Source: Marsupella aquatica (Eukaryota; Marchantiophyta). Taken from it: a stretch of 64,000 nucleotides of DNA. The position numbers were made by a program, and so were the translations under genes. Of this stretch, positions 22,337 to 33,256 are shown piece after piece (the stretch's first letter is position 1; every line of letters starts with the position of its first letter). The stretch lies in the NCBI GenBank assembly GCA_973895155.1, contig OZ316891.1, forward strand, positions 27,094,001 through 27,158,000, read 5' to 3'. Below the pieces are notes generated by a model, which saw only the letters and a list, made by a program, of their open reading frames with translations, had not been told where the DNA came from and did no database searches.

Positions 22337-23597
22337 CTACATGGGGCGAGAAAGCAATGTTTTCTTGGGCCTATCCCACTCATAGTCACAAAACAACTCC
22401 TGGCCAGCCCTAATGGTTGTAATGGCTATAGTCATGACATGATCATCCATATGTTTTACATAGTAAGGCTCTCTAGGTGGACCAAATATCTGAATCCACT
22501 CTACATTAGGCCTAAGTCCTCTCCCTCTACCACGAGTACTATTGATGTACCCAGCTATATTATTGGAGTGAACATGGTTGCCATCAATCATCCGAGAATG
22601 CCAAGGCCTCCGTATGAGCTCATCTGGATCAGAATCCATTTGCAATGCATAGACACCCCACGATGGGTGTTGGCGCAATAGAATGTTCCAACCTTTTGAA
22701 GTATACACAGGACCAATGTATGGAAATAGGTGCTCACCATCATAACCTTGGGGCCACGGCTTGGGCGGGACCACAATGTCCTCCAAGGCAAACACCCCAA
22801 ATCCTATGTCATGGCCAAGGGAAGACGCCTTCACTATCCATTGGTGACCCCATATGTGGATAGGGGTATCAGTGGTTAGGCCAAGGGGTATTTTGAATCT
22901 ATCAGATGAGAAATCCTTCAACACTGTCAATGCCTTCCCGGTGACATATGACAACCCCAACCTCCCTTCCACTTCCACATAGTCCTCTCCTGGTGGCACT
23001 CTAAGAGTACGGTCTACAACTTGCTCCTCAATCTCATGAGTGCCTGGCAAGGGTTCATAACGGCGACGTTGTCTCTGGGAACGTGCTCGGGTGCGTCCAA
23101 CCCTAGATGGAATTGCTACACTCTCTGGCTGAACACGGGGGGGGGCTAGATGGAGAGGGAGCTGATGATGATGCAAGCAACTCTCTTGCACCAGCCAAAA
23201 GCGTATTTACCCATAAGTCATTAGAGACCAATGGAGGAGGGGTCCTACGAGGCACCTATTCAATCACAAAAAACCAACAATTAATAAATGTATGGGTGCA
23301 ATGTGGCAAATTGTACATGTCAATGTCTCCAAGAGCAATTAATTGTGCATACCTCGCGAGTAGAATATCCTGGTAAATTGCCCTCGTGTCTGCCATAGTT
23401 CTCAATATGCTCAATGGCTTCCCAGGCTTGACGAACCACCATGCCTTTACATCGGACACACCAACATGGAATAGGTCCTAGAGGAGGAGGACATTGAAGC
23501 CTTGGAGGGGGGGAGGAATGTCCCCCTCAGAAGATGAAGAGGTTGAGTAAGAATCCGACTCTGAACTCTCGGAAGAAGACATCTGTCCATCACCCAT
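22337..23597 (-). CDS. Transpos_assoc-like exon joined to a SET-domain exon
   Basis: Exon 1 (23597-23353) starts MGDGQMSSSESSES and carries CWCVRC and AIEHIENYG, like the N-terminal Cys motif of TNP2. Exon 2 (23255-22337) encodes a SET domain: GFGVFALEDI near the start; then a YINS-type equivalent of the NHS motif followed by LRPNVEWIQ; then GQELFCDYEWD and a stop 14 residues later. SET domains transfer methyl groups to lysines, mostly of histones. No pre-SET or post-SET Cys cluster is visible, and NHS is replaced by INS. Each exon needs one indel at a homopolymer (7 C near 23505; 9 C at 23137-23145) to read through, which could be decay or assembly error. The same upstream exon could also splice directly to TNP2 at 22098. 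Confidence 0.65.
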
Positions 23598-24484
23598 ACA
23601 AAAATAACCTTTTATGTGCCATTGTGGGAATTAAATATGTAAGACCAATGCAATAAATATAAAGGCAAAAAAAACATATAGATGTTTTCATATCAATAAT
23701 ACCTGAATGAGACCCACGCTTTGCAGTGCCGACTAGGATCTTGGCCTTAGATTATATTCTAAGACAAATCTGAAATTGCTGCACAAGTACACTTGAGCTT
23801 AATTGGGGTACACCAATATCAATAATTCATAGTAATTATAGGTAATGCTTCATAGTAAATATAGCTCACATTGTAGAGGTGGTAATACCTTTCAGATGTG
23901 CGGGCTCTCACTGTGCATGATGCATTGCAAAAATGGACCCAAAATAATCGCAATAACCTAACCCTCCGCAAAAAGGAACTGCAAAATTCCGAATGCAAGA
24001 TGCATAAGGTTAGCTAGGTCAAATTGTATTTGGCACTCCAAATTAAATGCCACCCTAAAAATTTGGAGTAACCTTTAACAATAACCCGCAACCCTTATAC
24101 ATACCAACCACCTCCAAAATCATGCATGTGACTCGGGATACCATGGCTCCGATGGTCCGCCCTATCCGTAGAACCCCTGGCCAACACATAGAACCAACGT
24201 AGTGTCATCCAAAGAAAGACCAACTTCATTTACCATGTTCTCTATATCGGAAGAGCCTTAGGTTAGTGCTTTGCAGGAGGGGTCCGATGTTCATCCGATA
24301 CAATCTCCGATACAGTTTTAATGGGAATTTCCGATGTAAATAGAATTGGATGAGTAGTTGGAAGCATTTTTAGGGCACCCGACCTAAGTGCGAACGCACT
24401 TGAGTCGGGCTTTGCATCGAAGAACAGTCGGGAGTTCATGTCTTTGTGAAAAACAAGCACGTGGCGCACGGCAGCGAAGAGCAA
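23598..24484. promoter_or_regulatory. divergent promoter region of CACTA-2
   Basis: This 0.9 kb lies between the minus-strand SET/TNP2 transcription unit and the plus-strand accessory gene. It has no ORF. At 24246-24340 it holds a cluster of TCCGAT/ATCGGA motifs like those at the element's ends. A similar arrangement allows En/Spm TNPA to repress its own promoter, so autoregulation is plausible. Confidence 0.5.
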
Positions 24485-25747
24485 ATGGCTATGGAGGGGA
24501 GCGATGGAGGGGCTGGGGGAGGGGCAGGAGCAGGGACAGGAATAGAATTCGGAGGAACAGCTGGAGGGCAAAGAGATGGTGGAGATGGAGGGTCAGGAGC
24601 CGGACAAGGTGGGGCTGGAGGAGCTATTGGGGATGGAGCAGGGCCATCAGAAGACTTTGGGGAGATCATGGCTGCAATTTTCCATAAGCAGGTAGGGCTC
24701 TCCATAGAGCATGCGCAAAAGGTGGCTGCATTGACACAAGGATTGCTAGACTCTTCTAGGAGCATTGTTCTTGCTGAAGCTCAGAAAACATTTGAGGAGA
24801 GGCAGCGTACTAGGGAGAAAGAGAAGAAGAGGAAGAGAAGGGAGGAGAAGGAGACTGTACCTGTGGAGGCCCTCTCACCACGAGAGAGAGAGAGAAGGCA
24901 TTACGTAGAGAGGCACGGGCTGCAGATAGGAAAAGAGCCGAGGAGGAGAAGCTGCGAGCAGAGGAGAGAAGCAAGAGGCCAAAAATTTATTTGAATGAGG
25001 GAGGAGCTCCGAGGGCCAAGAGCTATAATCTTTTCAAGAGTCAGCTTGGGCAAGTACTTAGATCCCATTTTGGAGTGTTAGATTACTGGGGGAAGGAAAA
25101 GGAAGAAGAGAAGTTCAGAGTTCGTGAGCAGGTGAAGGAACGTTTTTGCAATGGCTCATTCATTGATGACAGGTTCTTAAACAAGAAAATCAGTCTATCC
25201 CTTGCAGACAGAAGGAATCACATCAGGTAGAAGCTGAGGAAGTACCTTGGTGAGTGCAAGGACAGTGAGGAGGTGATCAGGCAAAGAGGGTGCCCAAATG
25301 ATATTCCTGTGGAGGTATGGCCAGCTTGGATTGAGACCGAGCTGCAGGTTCGAGCCTGGCAGGCAAGGAGATACTGGCAAGCTGAGCTAGAACTCCTTGC
25401 ACTGAGGGCCCAGGCAGGGGAGACTTTTGACACCCGCCATGCTGATCAAAACCTGCAACATTGGGATGCAAAGTCAAATCAGCTTGGGGACCCTCCCTCA
25501 CATATGCAAAAGGCATTGATTCGAGTTGAGAACAGGCCAGTAGTCACTCACAGAATGGGGCAGGGCGGGTTGCTGCGTCTCAAGGCAGAATTTGTAAGTA
25601 GACTCCACCTCCTCTCTCCAAGCTCTCCCCTCCATTCACCTAATCACCTGAGGCCCTTCTTTGCCTAAAGAGCCCCGGCCCAAAGTCCCCTCTTATTGTC
25701 AAGTCGTGCGGGCCCTGCAAGCGCGCTATGCATGTGATCAATAACTC

Positions 25748-25905
25748 CATCTTTTTTTGTCGGGGCCCTATTTCCGATTGTGGTCCGATAGTAGTAGAAT
25801 CGGAAGGACAGTCAGAAATACTGCTATGGCTTTTTTGGACGTCGTGTCCGATTCCAATCCGACCTTGATGCTATCGGACAAACAATCGGAAAGTAATCGG
25901 ACAGT
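25748..25905 (+). repeat. intronic TCCGAT/ATCGGA cluster
   Basis: About nine copies of TCCGAT or ATCGGA within 160 bp, inside the intron of the accessory gene and far from the element's ends. Same motif as the subterminal repeats of CACTA-2. Confidence 0.8.
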
Positions 25906-26754
25906 TTGAATTTTCAAATTTTTTGACGGTTACCCTTGCGGATAATTGTGGTTGGTTCCATTGACCATTTAAAAACATGTTGGGGGTGATCCAGTGTGGA
26001 TCTAATTGGGGTGTGACCCGGTGGCACTAATTGGGACTAATTTGGTTGCCGGTGCATTTTTTGAGGGGGGCAGGAGCGCGAGCATGGGCGACCATATTGC
26101 CAGAAGAGAGGGAGTTGGCTAAGAAACAAGGACCACGGGCTCTTCGGATTCACTTGAAGGAGGAGTTGGGTTCGGTAAGGAGATTATTTTTAATGCAATG
26201 TCTTAATGGGGTGTTGAAATTTATTTCTAAAAAGCGTATACTAATTTGGGTGGTTGGTTGGATATATGCAGGGCTCAGACGAGGAGGGATCGGAGGGTGA
26301 GGACTCGGCGGACGAGGGCTCAAGGCATAGCAGTGGGGGATCCGGCAAATCTGATTTAGAGTCGTCGGACCCAGAGGAGGGGATTGTGGCCATACCCCCT
26401 CCTCGCCGGTCCGATACAGTTAGGGGTAGTGCTAGGGCTCTTCAGTTGACCCGTCGTGGCCCTATAGCGGATGTTCGTGCGACACATACTAGGACCAGTA
26501 GGGGTGGTGCTAGTGGGACCCCTCACCAGCCTAGAGCCATAGGGGTTGGATCTAGTGGCAGACGTGACTCACGGGCTGCTGGCACAGGTGGTGAGGGTCC
26601 CCGGCGCCGGTCACGGGCTAGTGGCAGAGCTGATATTCGAGGCACTCGGCATGTGTCGCGAGATGAGCGACATGCTGTTGGTGAGTCTGGCCGATTAGAG
26701 CCTCATGGGGAAGGGTGTTCTAGAGGCTCACAGCACTCTGGTGCAGATGGGGGT

Positions 26755-27180
26755 GGCTCAGGAGGTTCTCGTCACTCAGGCTCGACAGGGGGTGGTGTTA
26801 GGGCCCCAAACCAGTCAGGAGGGAGTGGTGGTGTTGCTGGTGTCTCTCCCCACTCAGGCCACATTGGGGGCGATGTTACTGCTCCTGGTCAGTCAGGAGG
26901 GAGTAGAGCTAGTGTCGGTGGTGTGTCTCACCACTCAGGCCGCATTGGGGGCGGTGTTAGTGCTCAGGGTCAGTCAGGAGGGAGTAGAGGGAGTAGAGGT
27001 AGTGTCGGTGTTGTCTCTCACCACTCAGGCCGCACTGGGGGTCGTTGACCTGCCCCTGGCCAGTTAGGAGGGAGTACAGCCGGTGGAGTTGGTGTCTCTC
27101 ACCCTTCAACCCAGACTGGGGGTGCTCATATTGCCCTTGGCCATTCAGGAGGGAGCGGGGGTGGTACATCACGGCAGTCC
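26755..27180 (+). repeat. coding minisatellite
   Basis: Diverged tandem units of roughly 60-80 bp encoding variations on SHHSGRIGGGVSAPGQSGGS. The unit is repeated about five times in the C-terminal half of the accessory protein. A low-complexity region that may be disordered. Confidence 0.75.
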
Positions 27181-27784
27181 GTTGGCAACGGGGCTAGTGG
27201 GGGTGGTGCAGCTTCCTTTCATACTTGCCATGCAAGTGGGGGGAGCGGACCTTCCCATGACTCCCTAGCGTCACATGGTGGTGGTGGTGGTGGTGGCGTG
27301 GGTCCAGTGCCTCCTATGACCTCTACACAGGGGCCAGATGTTGTGGACCAAGTCACCATGGACAAGCCCCCATTCACCCAGACTCCTGCCCAGACTAGTA
27401 TTGTACCCCCACCACCTCGGACTCATTCCAAAAAGAGGAAGGGACGACATGCTCCATTTTGACTTAGACTAGCTTAGATAGATAGAGACATACTGCGTAG
27501 CGTTAGACTTAGACGAGATTAGGAGTTGGATGTGCTTACTTTTGTGATCCCAGTACTCGGATCACTCTTGTACATTTTGGGGTATGTTTCCCTTTTGGAG
27601 TTTGAGTACCCTTTGTGGCCATATATCCTTCTTGTGTTAATTACTTCTATTGGCATTGTCTTTCAAATAACCTCTTCAACATCTTCAACAAATCCCTCTA
27701 TGTTGTATTGCGTAAATTCCCCCAAGAACCACCCTCAACCCCAACAGAAAAAATCCCTACAAGAAACCAAATGTTGCAATGAAG

Positions 27785-28257
27785 CTAGGTCTTTCCCGAG
27801 TAATCTTCCGATACTTCTCCTATCGCACCCCTCCATTGCTTCCGAATCCCTCCGTTTCATATGTTCCGATACAAATTATATGTCAAATTCCCATACCAAA
27901 ACTATCGGAACATCCGTTTATTCCACCATCGCAATGTCCGATGGGGATTTTAACGCAATATCCCTTGAAAATTCATACGGACAACTGTCGGACGACAAAT
28001 CTTCACCTAGTGCAAGGAGAGGCTTCTTCGGGCTCTTGTGACATCGGACACCTAATGTATCCGATTGCAGGAGATATGCAATGTCCGATAGTATTGGTAT
28101 CGGGTGGTCCAAAACAGGTCCGATGGTCCATATCCGATTATGGGAGTATCGGACAGAGCGATGCAGTTAGAATCGGAAACCTCAAAAATGGCATCGCATT
28201 TTTCCAAAAGCGTCCGATGGTATAAATATCGGTAAATGGCCCTAAAATGTACTAGTG
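27785..28257 (+). repeat. right subterminal repeats and TIR of CACTA-2
   Basis: TCCGAT/ATCGGA copies recur at least fifteen times between 27800 and 28235. The perfect inverted terminal repeat ending GTACTAGTG follows. Confidence 0.9.
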
Positions 28258-28400
28258 ATAGTGACTTCCATTTTTTGGTCTCAACTTTTGCAACTCCAAG
28301 GGTCACAGTGTGGGTCAAGTCACATTGAGTCACAATGAAGTCACATGAGCCAAAATGAGTCACATATTGCGGTCTCAGTTCACCTCGGATTCTTCTAGTC
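28258..28400 (+). repeat. right end of CACTA-1, second part
   Basis: Continues the AGTCACA-type repeats interrupted at 17679 (for example 28318, 28327, 28341, 28361). It ends with the sequence whose inverse is GACTAGAAGAATCC. This is the terminal inverted repeat of CACTA-1. Confidence 0.7.
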
Positions 28401-28439
28401 AGTGAGCATCAGATTGGCAAGGGCTAGGGATATTAGTGC

Positions 28440-28800
28440 TTCTGAGCACAGACATTGGATTGTAGGGGTGTAGGCAGAGTATCTTCTTTGGCTATTTTGC
28501 ATGACTAGGGTTGCTAGGTGTTGGAATCTGGTGGTAGTATTGTTCTATGTCACAAGGGTTCTAAGGCACACAAACTGAGACTAGATACTGTTACAATGGC
28601 TCTACTATAGTTTTAGCGTGTAGGGCTCTTTTAGGCTTTTTTCTTGGACTTTTTTGGCTTCTTGGTGGGACTTGTCCTAATGTAATTTTGGGTGTTGCTT
28701 GCTTCCCCCTGCCATGGGGTTCTCGCAATCCTATTTTATTTTATGTAAAGATATTTTCCCAGTTTAATAGTTTAGTGAGGAAGACTAGCCTTTCATTTTT
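28440..28800 (+). mobile_element. LINE 3'-end relic
   Basis: T- and G-rich 3' untranslated sequence with TGCTTCCCCCTGCCATGGGG, then an AT-rich tail. The same C-run/loop/G-run hairpin precedes the A-rich tail of the LINE relics at 36.1 kb (plus) and 53.65 kb (minus). No coding part remains. Confidence 0.45.
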
Positions 28801-28876
28801 ATAACTAGTACTAGTAGGGTTCAAATATCTGGCCACATATGACTGATCGATAATGACAGAGCAAATGCAAAGGATG

Positions 28877-29030
28877 TGTTTGGCCATGTCTCTAGCTAGA
28901 TGTCACACAAACAATCTGGGCCTTAATTTTGGGTTAACGCTCTAGGGTGCACATGTTTGGCCATGTCTCTGACTAGATATCACACAAACAATTTGGGCCT
29001 TAATTTTGGGTTAACGCTCTGGTGTGCACA
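28877..29030 (+). repeat. 77-bp tandem duplication at an element end
   Basis: Two copies, 28877-28953 and 28954-29030, differ by a few bases. Each contains TGTTTGGCCATGTCTCT and a (TG/TA)TCACACAAACAA block. That block corresponds to the left terminus of the 3.7-kb element, so the duplication contains two candidate element ends. Confidence 0.8.
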
Positions 29031-32000
29031 ATGTGACCACCAGTAAAGATGAGGTTTCGGGCAAGAAGGGGTGTAGTGGCCCGTATTAATCTAAGTCAAA
29101 CTATATAGATTTATGTAGATATGGATATCATACGTATGTTTGGATTCCACCATTGGAATACACCCATAGTCAGTGACTCAGACTAACTCCTAGCTTGGGG
29201 ACTTACAAGCCATTGCCAACAACAAGAACTCCCAACGTATTCATGTGATGCCAATGACATGGTCCTTATTCAATAATACGATGGAATTGGTATGTTGTAC
29301 GCAAGAAGTAACTATGAGACTGCATAACAATCAGCAAGATGGCAAGAATAAGGGCAATCATGGCGTTTAGAGTAGGACTAGGGTAGTTTATGTTGAAGAG
29401 CGCACAGCCAAACCAGACATAACGGCAACAATCATTGTAAGGGCCACAAATAATCAGCTGGAGGACAAGAGGATTAATTCACCTCCTCTACCATATTATC
29501 TTGTTGACAAGCGCAATGGAGCACGGAGGCTCTCCAAAATGCAGGGGCAAGGGCGGATATGGTAATAGGGAAACGAGTCTCCACAATTGAGAAAACGGCT
29601 ATGTGGTATAATGGTTGTTCTCATGATGAAATCTGAATGCCTTGGGCGTGTATCTTCATTTTGTTACTTAGGTTAGTGATTCATAATCTAGTATTAGTGT
29701 GTTAGGGAAATAAAAAGTTATTATATCACGGGTGGTTGGTGACCATATCTCTTTCAAAATGTCATCAAATCTGGATCTATAAAGAGCATTGGAAAGATCT
29801 AGTCAAGGTGAGTAAAATCAATATAAAACACTTAGGAAATGGAGGTGTATTAAGAAAAATTAATATTGCCTAATTAATTAGTGTCCTAAACTGCCTCCTC
29901 TACCTCGTTGGAGACTTTGTCCACCTCCGGTTGCGGACGCGCCACCTCCAGGTTGAGGTTACCAATTGTTTTGAGGTCGGCTTGATGCAGTGCCAACCAC
30001 TTATCCCAATCAGTGATTATGGTAACTATTCACTTGCTGAGCAACTTGCACAAACTGGTTGTTCAGGTTGGCCAGACTCTTAACATGAGTCACGGACTCC
30101 TCCTCAAGCCGAGCTACAATGGCCTTATGCGACTTAAGGTTCGCTTGAACCTTAAGTAGTTCTTAGTCTAGTCTATTCTGCTTGTCTAAGATGCTGACTA
30201 AGTCCCCTTGGTGGGCGGTGGCTGCAGACTCTAGGCGTTCCATGGTCATTTGGAGGGCCCCAATCTCATTCCCTTTGGCCATGAGTGCACGTCTAGCAAG
30301 AGGGCCATATGCCACGGGTGGTGATCCAACCTGAAGAAAGCCGATAATCGGATTGCAAGTAGTTAGAGACCTGGTGGGCGATATACTCCACTTAGCTCCA
30401 CGAAAGGTGTTGACTAAACTTTTTGGACCAGATCGTGGGCTAAGGTATCAGGTACACTAAGTACTCGATCCTCCACGGTCTTTGGCAAGGGTCCTTCCAT
30501 GGTTGGGGCTACTGCTTCCTCCATAGTTCGCATAGGAGAAAGAATGGGATCCGCAAGGGGTGGTGGAATTGGCGATGGTTGCGTTGGAGGCAGCAAGGAC
30601 CTGTAAGGAGTAGGTTGTGATGGAGTGGGGGCACGGTTTACCCAAGCTGCAGTAGTCAGGGCCCACGATGTGCTAATACTGGGGGTGGGGCCGGCGTTGA
30701 TCGAGATCGAGGTTGCAGTATTCTTCCCCCTAACCTTGCGTCCTTGCTTGTACGGTCAATCTAGGACGATTGCAATGTGACTTCCTAGATAGGTTTTCCC
30801 ACCAATGAATAGGTCTATCTTAGCCCATTTAAGCTCCCCAAAAAATTGGCGGCTAAAGAACTAAGCCCAATTCTGCCTCTTGCATTGCTCCACCTACATA
30901 ACTGTACAGAGGGAGATCTTGGATCAAGGTTCGATCATGTGCATGGTGATCCGGATAAAGTTTAGTCGCCCCATACAAACCAGATTAGTACAAGAACCTT
31001 GCTTGTACCTGTTGTTTGTCTTGCCCTCTGGTTTGAAGTGTTGAGGGACATACTCCTTATCTCGATAGACAAAACATCTGGGCCAACCGGTACTCCGAGA
31101 GGGACAAGGTTTGTCCCAACACCGTGGTGGCAGGTGTGTCAATGTCAAAGTTTGAGATGAACTCATGCATCTCCCTTGCCCCGAAGGCGATAGGCCTCTA
31201 GATTAACTAAGCAAATTTATGTAATTGATGCTCCTTTAGATAGTATGGGTGGGACGAGTCCTTGATCGCCGCCTAGACCACCTTGAGAATGTGGACTATC
31301 TACGACAAGTTTTGCTGCAAGGGGGTGGGTCTCTTCTTGGATTGGGCATTGGGGGAGGGGTTGGCCGGGGCTGGAACTCATATGGGGATAGGTATAGTGT
31401 GTGCAAGCAATTCAGGTCCTTGCATCGTCCTAGCCCACTTCCATGAGCATTACATTAGGTGCGAAATATCTTCTCTGGTTGAGTCCAAAGAACACTATGC
31501 ATTGTTCATAGCGCAAACCTGGGCCTGACTAGGCAAAACTCGCTTGGCCGGGATGATAGGGTGGTTGGTGGTTGGTTCTGGCAGAGTAGCCATGTCCCAA
31601 TTTAATGCATTGGAGCTCTCCCCAAGGAAGGTGAGATTCCGCATTGCCTCCCGTTGACAATTGATTTCTTCCGCCCTCCGCTTGGCTATAAGCTGCTGCT
31701 CTATGTAACCCGGGATCTTGTCAATCTCTGCCTGAGCCAGCTTCTGGCCGCCCTTCAACTTAAAATACTTTGCTGGTACAACTAAAATTGTCTCAGCTAC
31801 CAACCGAAAGCCTTCTTTGTTGATGTACAACTTGGTAATGTAATCCCAAACCTTGTTATAGCTTGCGTCCTTGGTGAGTGCAACCTTCTCGCAGTTGATT
31901 TGTGCTTCCTTAATCACCAATTTAGCATATATACCTTTGCTTGCATGCAGCTTTCTTGAAGCAAGACTACCAATAAGTCTCAGATAGGTTGGCGCCTACC

Positions 32001-32623
32001 TCCCCAACCAGGGTCCAAAATCCGAGAGCGACAAGGGTCATACTAACCTTCTCACTCTATTCATTGAGTTTGTCCCCTACGCCCATTTGTTGTCACAGTA
32101 TTGTAGGTCTACAATCTCCCATGGAGAACTCCCAATCATCTTTGTGTGTCGCTCCGACTAAATCTCACTACAATGTGCGCTTGTCCTTTGGTTTCCTTGA
32201 TAAAAGATGAGTTTGATCAAGAGCAAAACTGGAGAGCAAGAGCAAATTGACGGGAACCGGCAATGATGATGGCAAAGTGCAAGGTAGCAAATGAGTTGTC
32301 ATGCCACCAAATGGGTTCTTATGGAAGTTCCTAGGCCAGCTTGGATGTGAGAACATTGAGTATTGTCGGCCGCCATCGCTTGGTAGAACGCGACTGCCTT
32401 GGTCCAAGCATGAATTTCCATAAAAAACTTTTACCCTTCCGCCGCCATAGAGTAGCGAATGATTGTAATAGTGCACATTGAAATTGGCACTTGTGAAATT
32501 GACTAACCTATTCCTAGCCTAATCATAATTGAAAACCCTGCTATGCATATTGTTCCTAACTATACAAATACGGTCCTAATCTACTACTTGCGTCATGGTA
32601 AGTGGCACATTGCCTGTGTCACA
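28901..32623 (-). mobile_element. TGT...ACA element of unknown class, copy 1
   Basis: Homologous along its length to 44896-48499. Shared parts are the left end (TCACACAAACAA...GGGCCTTAA), the block around 29098-29230, the minus-strand coding region, and the right end ...TGTGTCACA. Ends are short inverted repeats (TGTCACACAAACAA against TGTGACACAGGCAA). No target duplication is evident. The left terminus is ambiguous because of the tandem duplication there. Confidence 0.6.
29880..31920 (-). pseudogene. gag-like/plant-transposon protein relic, copy 1
   Basis: Minus-strand coding remnants in several frames with stops. Blocks shared with the second copy include KIPGYI, QREA, PAKRVLPSQAQV, YKQGSCTNL and a Pro-rich C-terminal region, followed by a helical part near 30000-30300. 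The type recalls plant retroelement or 'putative plant transposon' gag-like proteins with Leu/Trp-rich blocks. No polymerase, integrase or transposase motifs are visible, so the element is probably non-autonomous. Family not established. Confidence 0.45.
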
Positions 32624-32767
32624 CAGTTAGACCAGACCATTGGGTATTATATTCAACTATTTTAGGTTATCATACGTTTCTACATGGTACATGTGATGCC
32701 TAGACAGGAATCACTCGGCCGGTTAAGTGGGTAAAGCAGGAAGGCACCCTAGGAACACCTTAGTATA

Positions 32768-33256
32768 GTGACAAAACAAGGAAAATATAAACAATTAGGG
32801 GCAACCATGGAACCCGGGCAGGTGCCGGAAGTAAGTGGGAAGGGGAAGGGACCAGCTGCCGAGCCACCAACGAAGAAGAAGCGGAAACCTTCAGGGTCAA
32901 GGAGTAATACGACTTCACAGGCCGTGGTGATCAAGGAGGTAGACCCAGCACCGACCCCAGACAGGGTCACGGCTAAGGATCCAACTACCCTAGGGGAAGG
33001 GGAGGCCGAAGCCGAGGGAGTGGCTGAAGCCGAAGCCGTGGGAGTGGTTGAGGCCGAAGCCGTGGGAGTGGCTGAGGCCGAAGCCGTTGGTATTGCCGAG
33101 GCCGGTGTCGAGGCTGAAGCCGAAGGTGGACCCAGTCAGGCCGATGGAGAGTTGACTCGGTCAAGGGCAGGTAATCTGTCAGTAGGCGGGCCAACGGCAG
33201 TGGCTAAGGAGGAAGTGTTGGGGGCGTCCATTGAGGATCCACCACCGGTGTCGTGA
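32768..33256 (+). CDS. low-complexity ORF with EAVGVAEA repeats
   Basis: 162 codons. Lys-rich start (KGKGPAAEPPTKKKRKP, a likely nuclear-localisation motif), then four to five tandem 8-residue units EAVGV(A/V)EA encoded by a 24-bp repeat (about 33003-33125), then a Ser/Pro-rich end. Start may be the internal ATG at 32807. Function unknown. It may be a remnant of a retroelement ORF; the opposite strand is also open because of the repeat's composition. Confidence 0.35.
   Translation: MTKQGKYKQLGATMEPGQVPEVSGKGKGPAAEPPTKKKRKPSGSRSNTTSQAVVIKEVDPAPTPDRVTAKDPTTLGEGEAEAEGVAEAEAVGVVEAEAVGVAEAEAVGIAEAGVEAEAEGGPSQADGELTRSRAGNLSVGGPTAVAKEEVLGASIEDPPPVS

Larger units (their letters stand above)
24485..27462 (+). 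pseudogene. CACTA-2 accessory DNA-binding-like protein
   Basis: Starts MAMEGSDGG at 24485. Order: a Gly-rich N-terminus; a basic coiled-coil-like stretch (REKEKKRKRREEK); a Trp-rich middle (KSYNLFKSQLG, WPAWIETELQ, RAWQARRYW); donor GTAAGT after 25593; acceptor before 26272; then a long Gly/Ser/His-rich repeat region; and a basic end (KKRKGRRHAPF) with a stop at 27460-27462. Two exons join in phase 0, though part of 26.06-26.18 kb could be an additional exon. Breaks: a GA-run slip near 24893, TAG at 25228-25230 and TGA at 27046-27048, all otherwise in one frame. By position it plays the TNPA/TNP1 role, but I do not recognise Transposase_24. The intron contains a TCCGAT cluster. Confidence 0.5.
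17680..28257 (-). mobile_element. CACTA-2: complete CACTA transposon nested in CACTA-1
   Basis: The left end reads CACTAGTACATTTT and the right end is its inverted copy, giving a perfect 14-bp terminal inverted repeat. The 3-bp target duplication ATA is intact at 17677-17679 and 28258-28260. Dense TCCGAT/ATCGGA repeats occupy both subterminal regions. TNP2 and the SET-containing exon are on the minus strand; an accessory gene is divergent on the plus strand. Length is 10,578 bp. Perfect ends and duplication mean it moved more recently than CACTA-1. Confidence 0.95.
487..28400 (+). mobile_element. CACTA-1: outer En/Spm (CACTA) transposon
   Basis: The left end starts CACTAGAAGAAACCC. The right end, read inverted, starts GACTAGAAGAATCC. 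Further in, both ends share CTGAGACC, then CAA, then GTGAC, so the two ends form an imperfect terminal inverted repeat of about 44 bp. The terminal base at the right is C where G is expected. The flanking triplets (TAG and AGT) do not match, so no target duplication survives. AGTCAC/AGTCAT-type subterminal motifs are frequent near both ends. Inside, plus-strand TNP2 and TNP1 genes are arranged as in En/Spm. The apparent length of 27.9 kb includes CACTA-2 (10.6 kb). The left boundary is less certain than the right because 5 kb of non-coding DNA separates it from the first gene. Confidence 0.6.

Noticed and set aside
24436-24765. Minus-strand Pro-rich ORF opposite the accessory gene
   Set aside because: It is the complement of the Gly-rich N-terminus of the plus-strand gene; composition alone keeps it open.
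28427-28439. ATATTAGTG as an alternative right end of CACTA-1
   Set aside because: It ends in TAGTG, but no inverted partner was found, while the sequence ending at 28400 pairs with 487.
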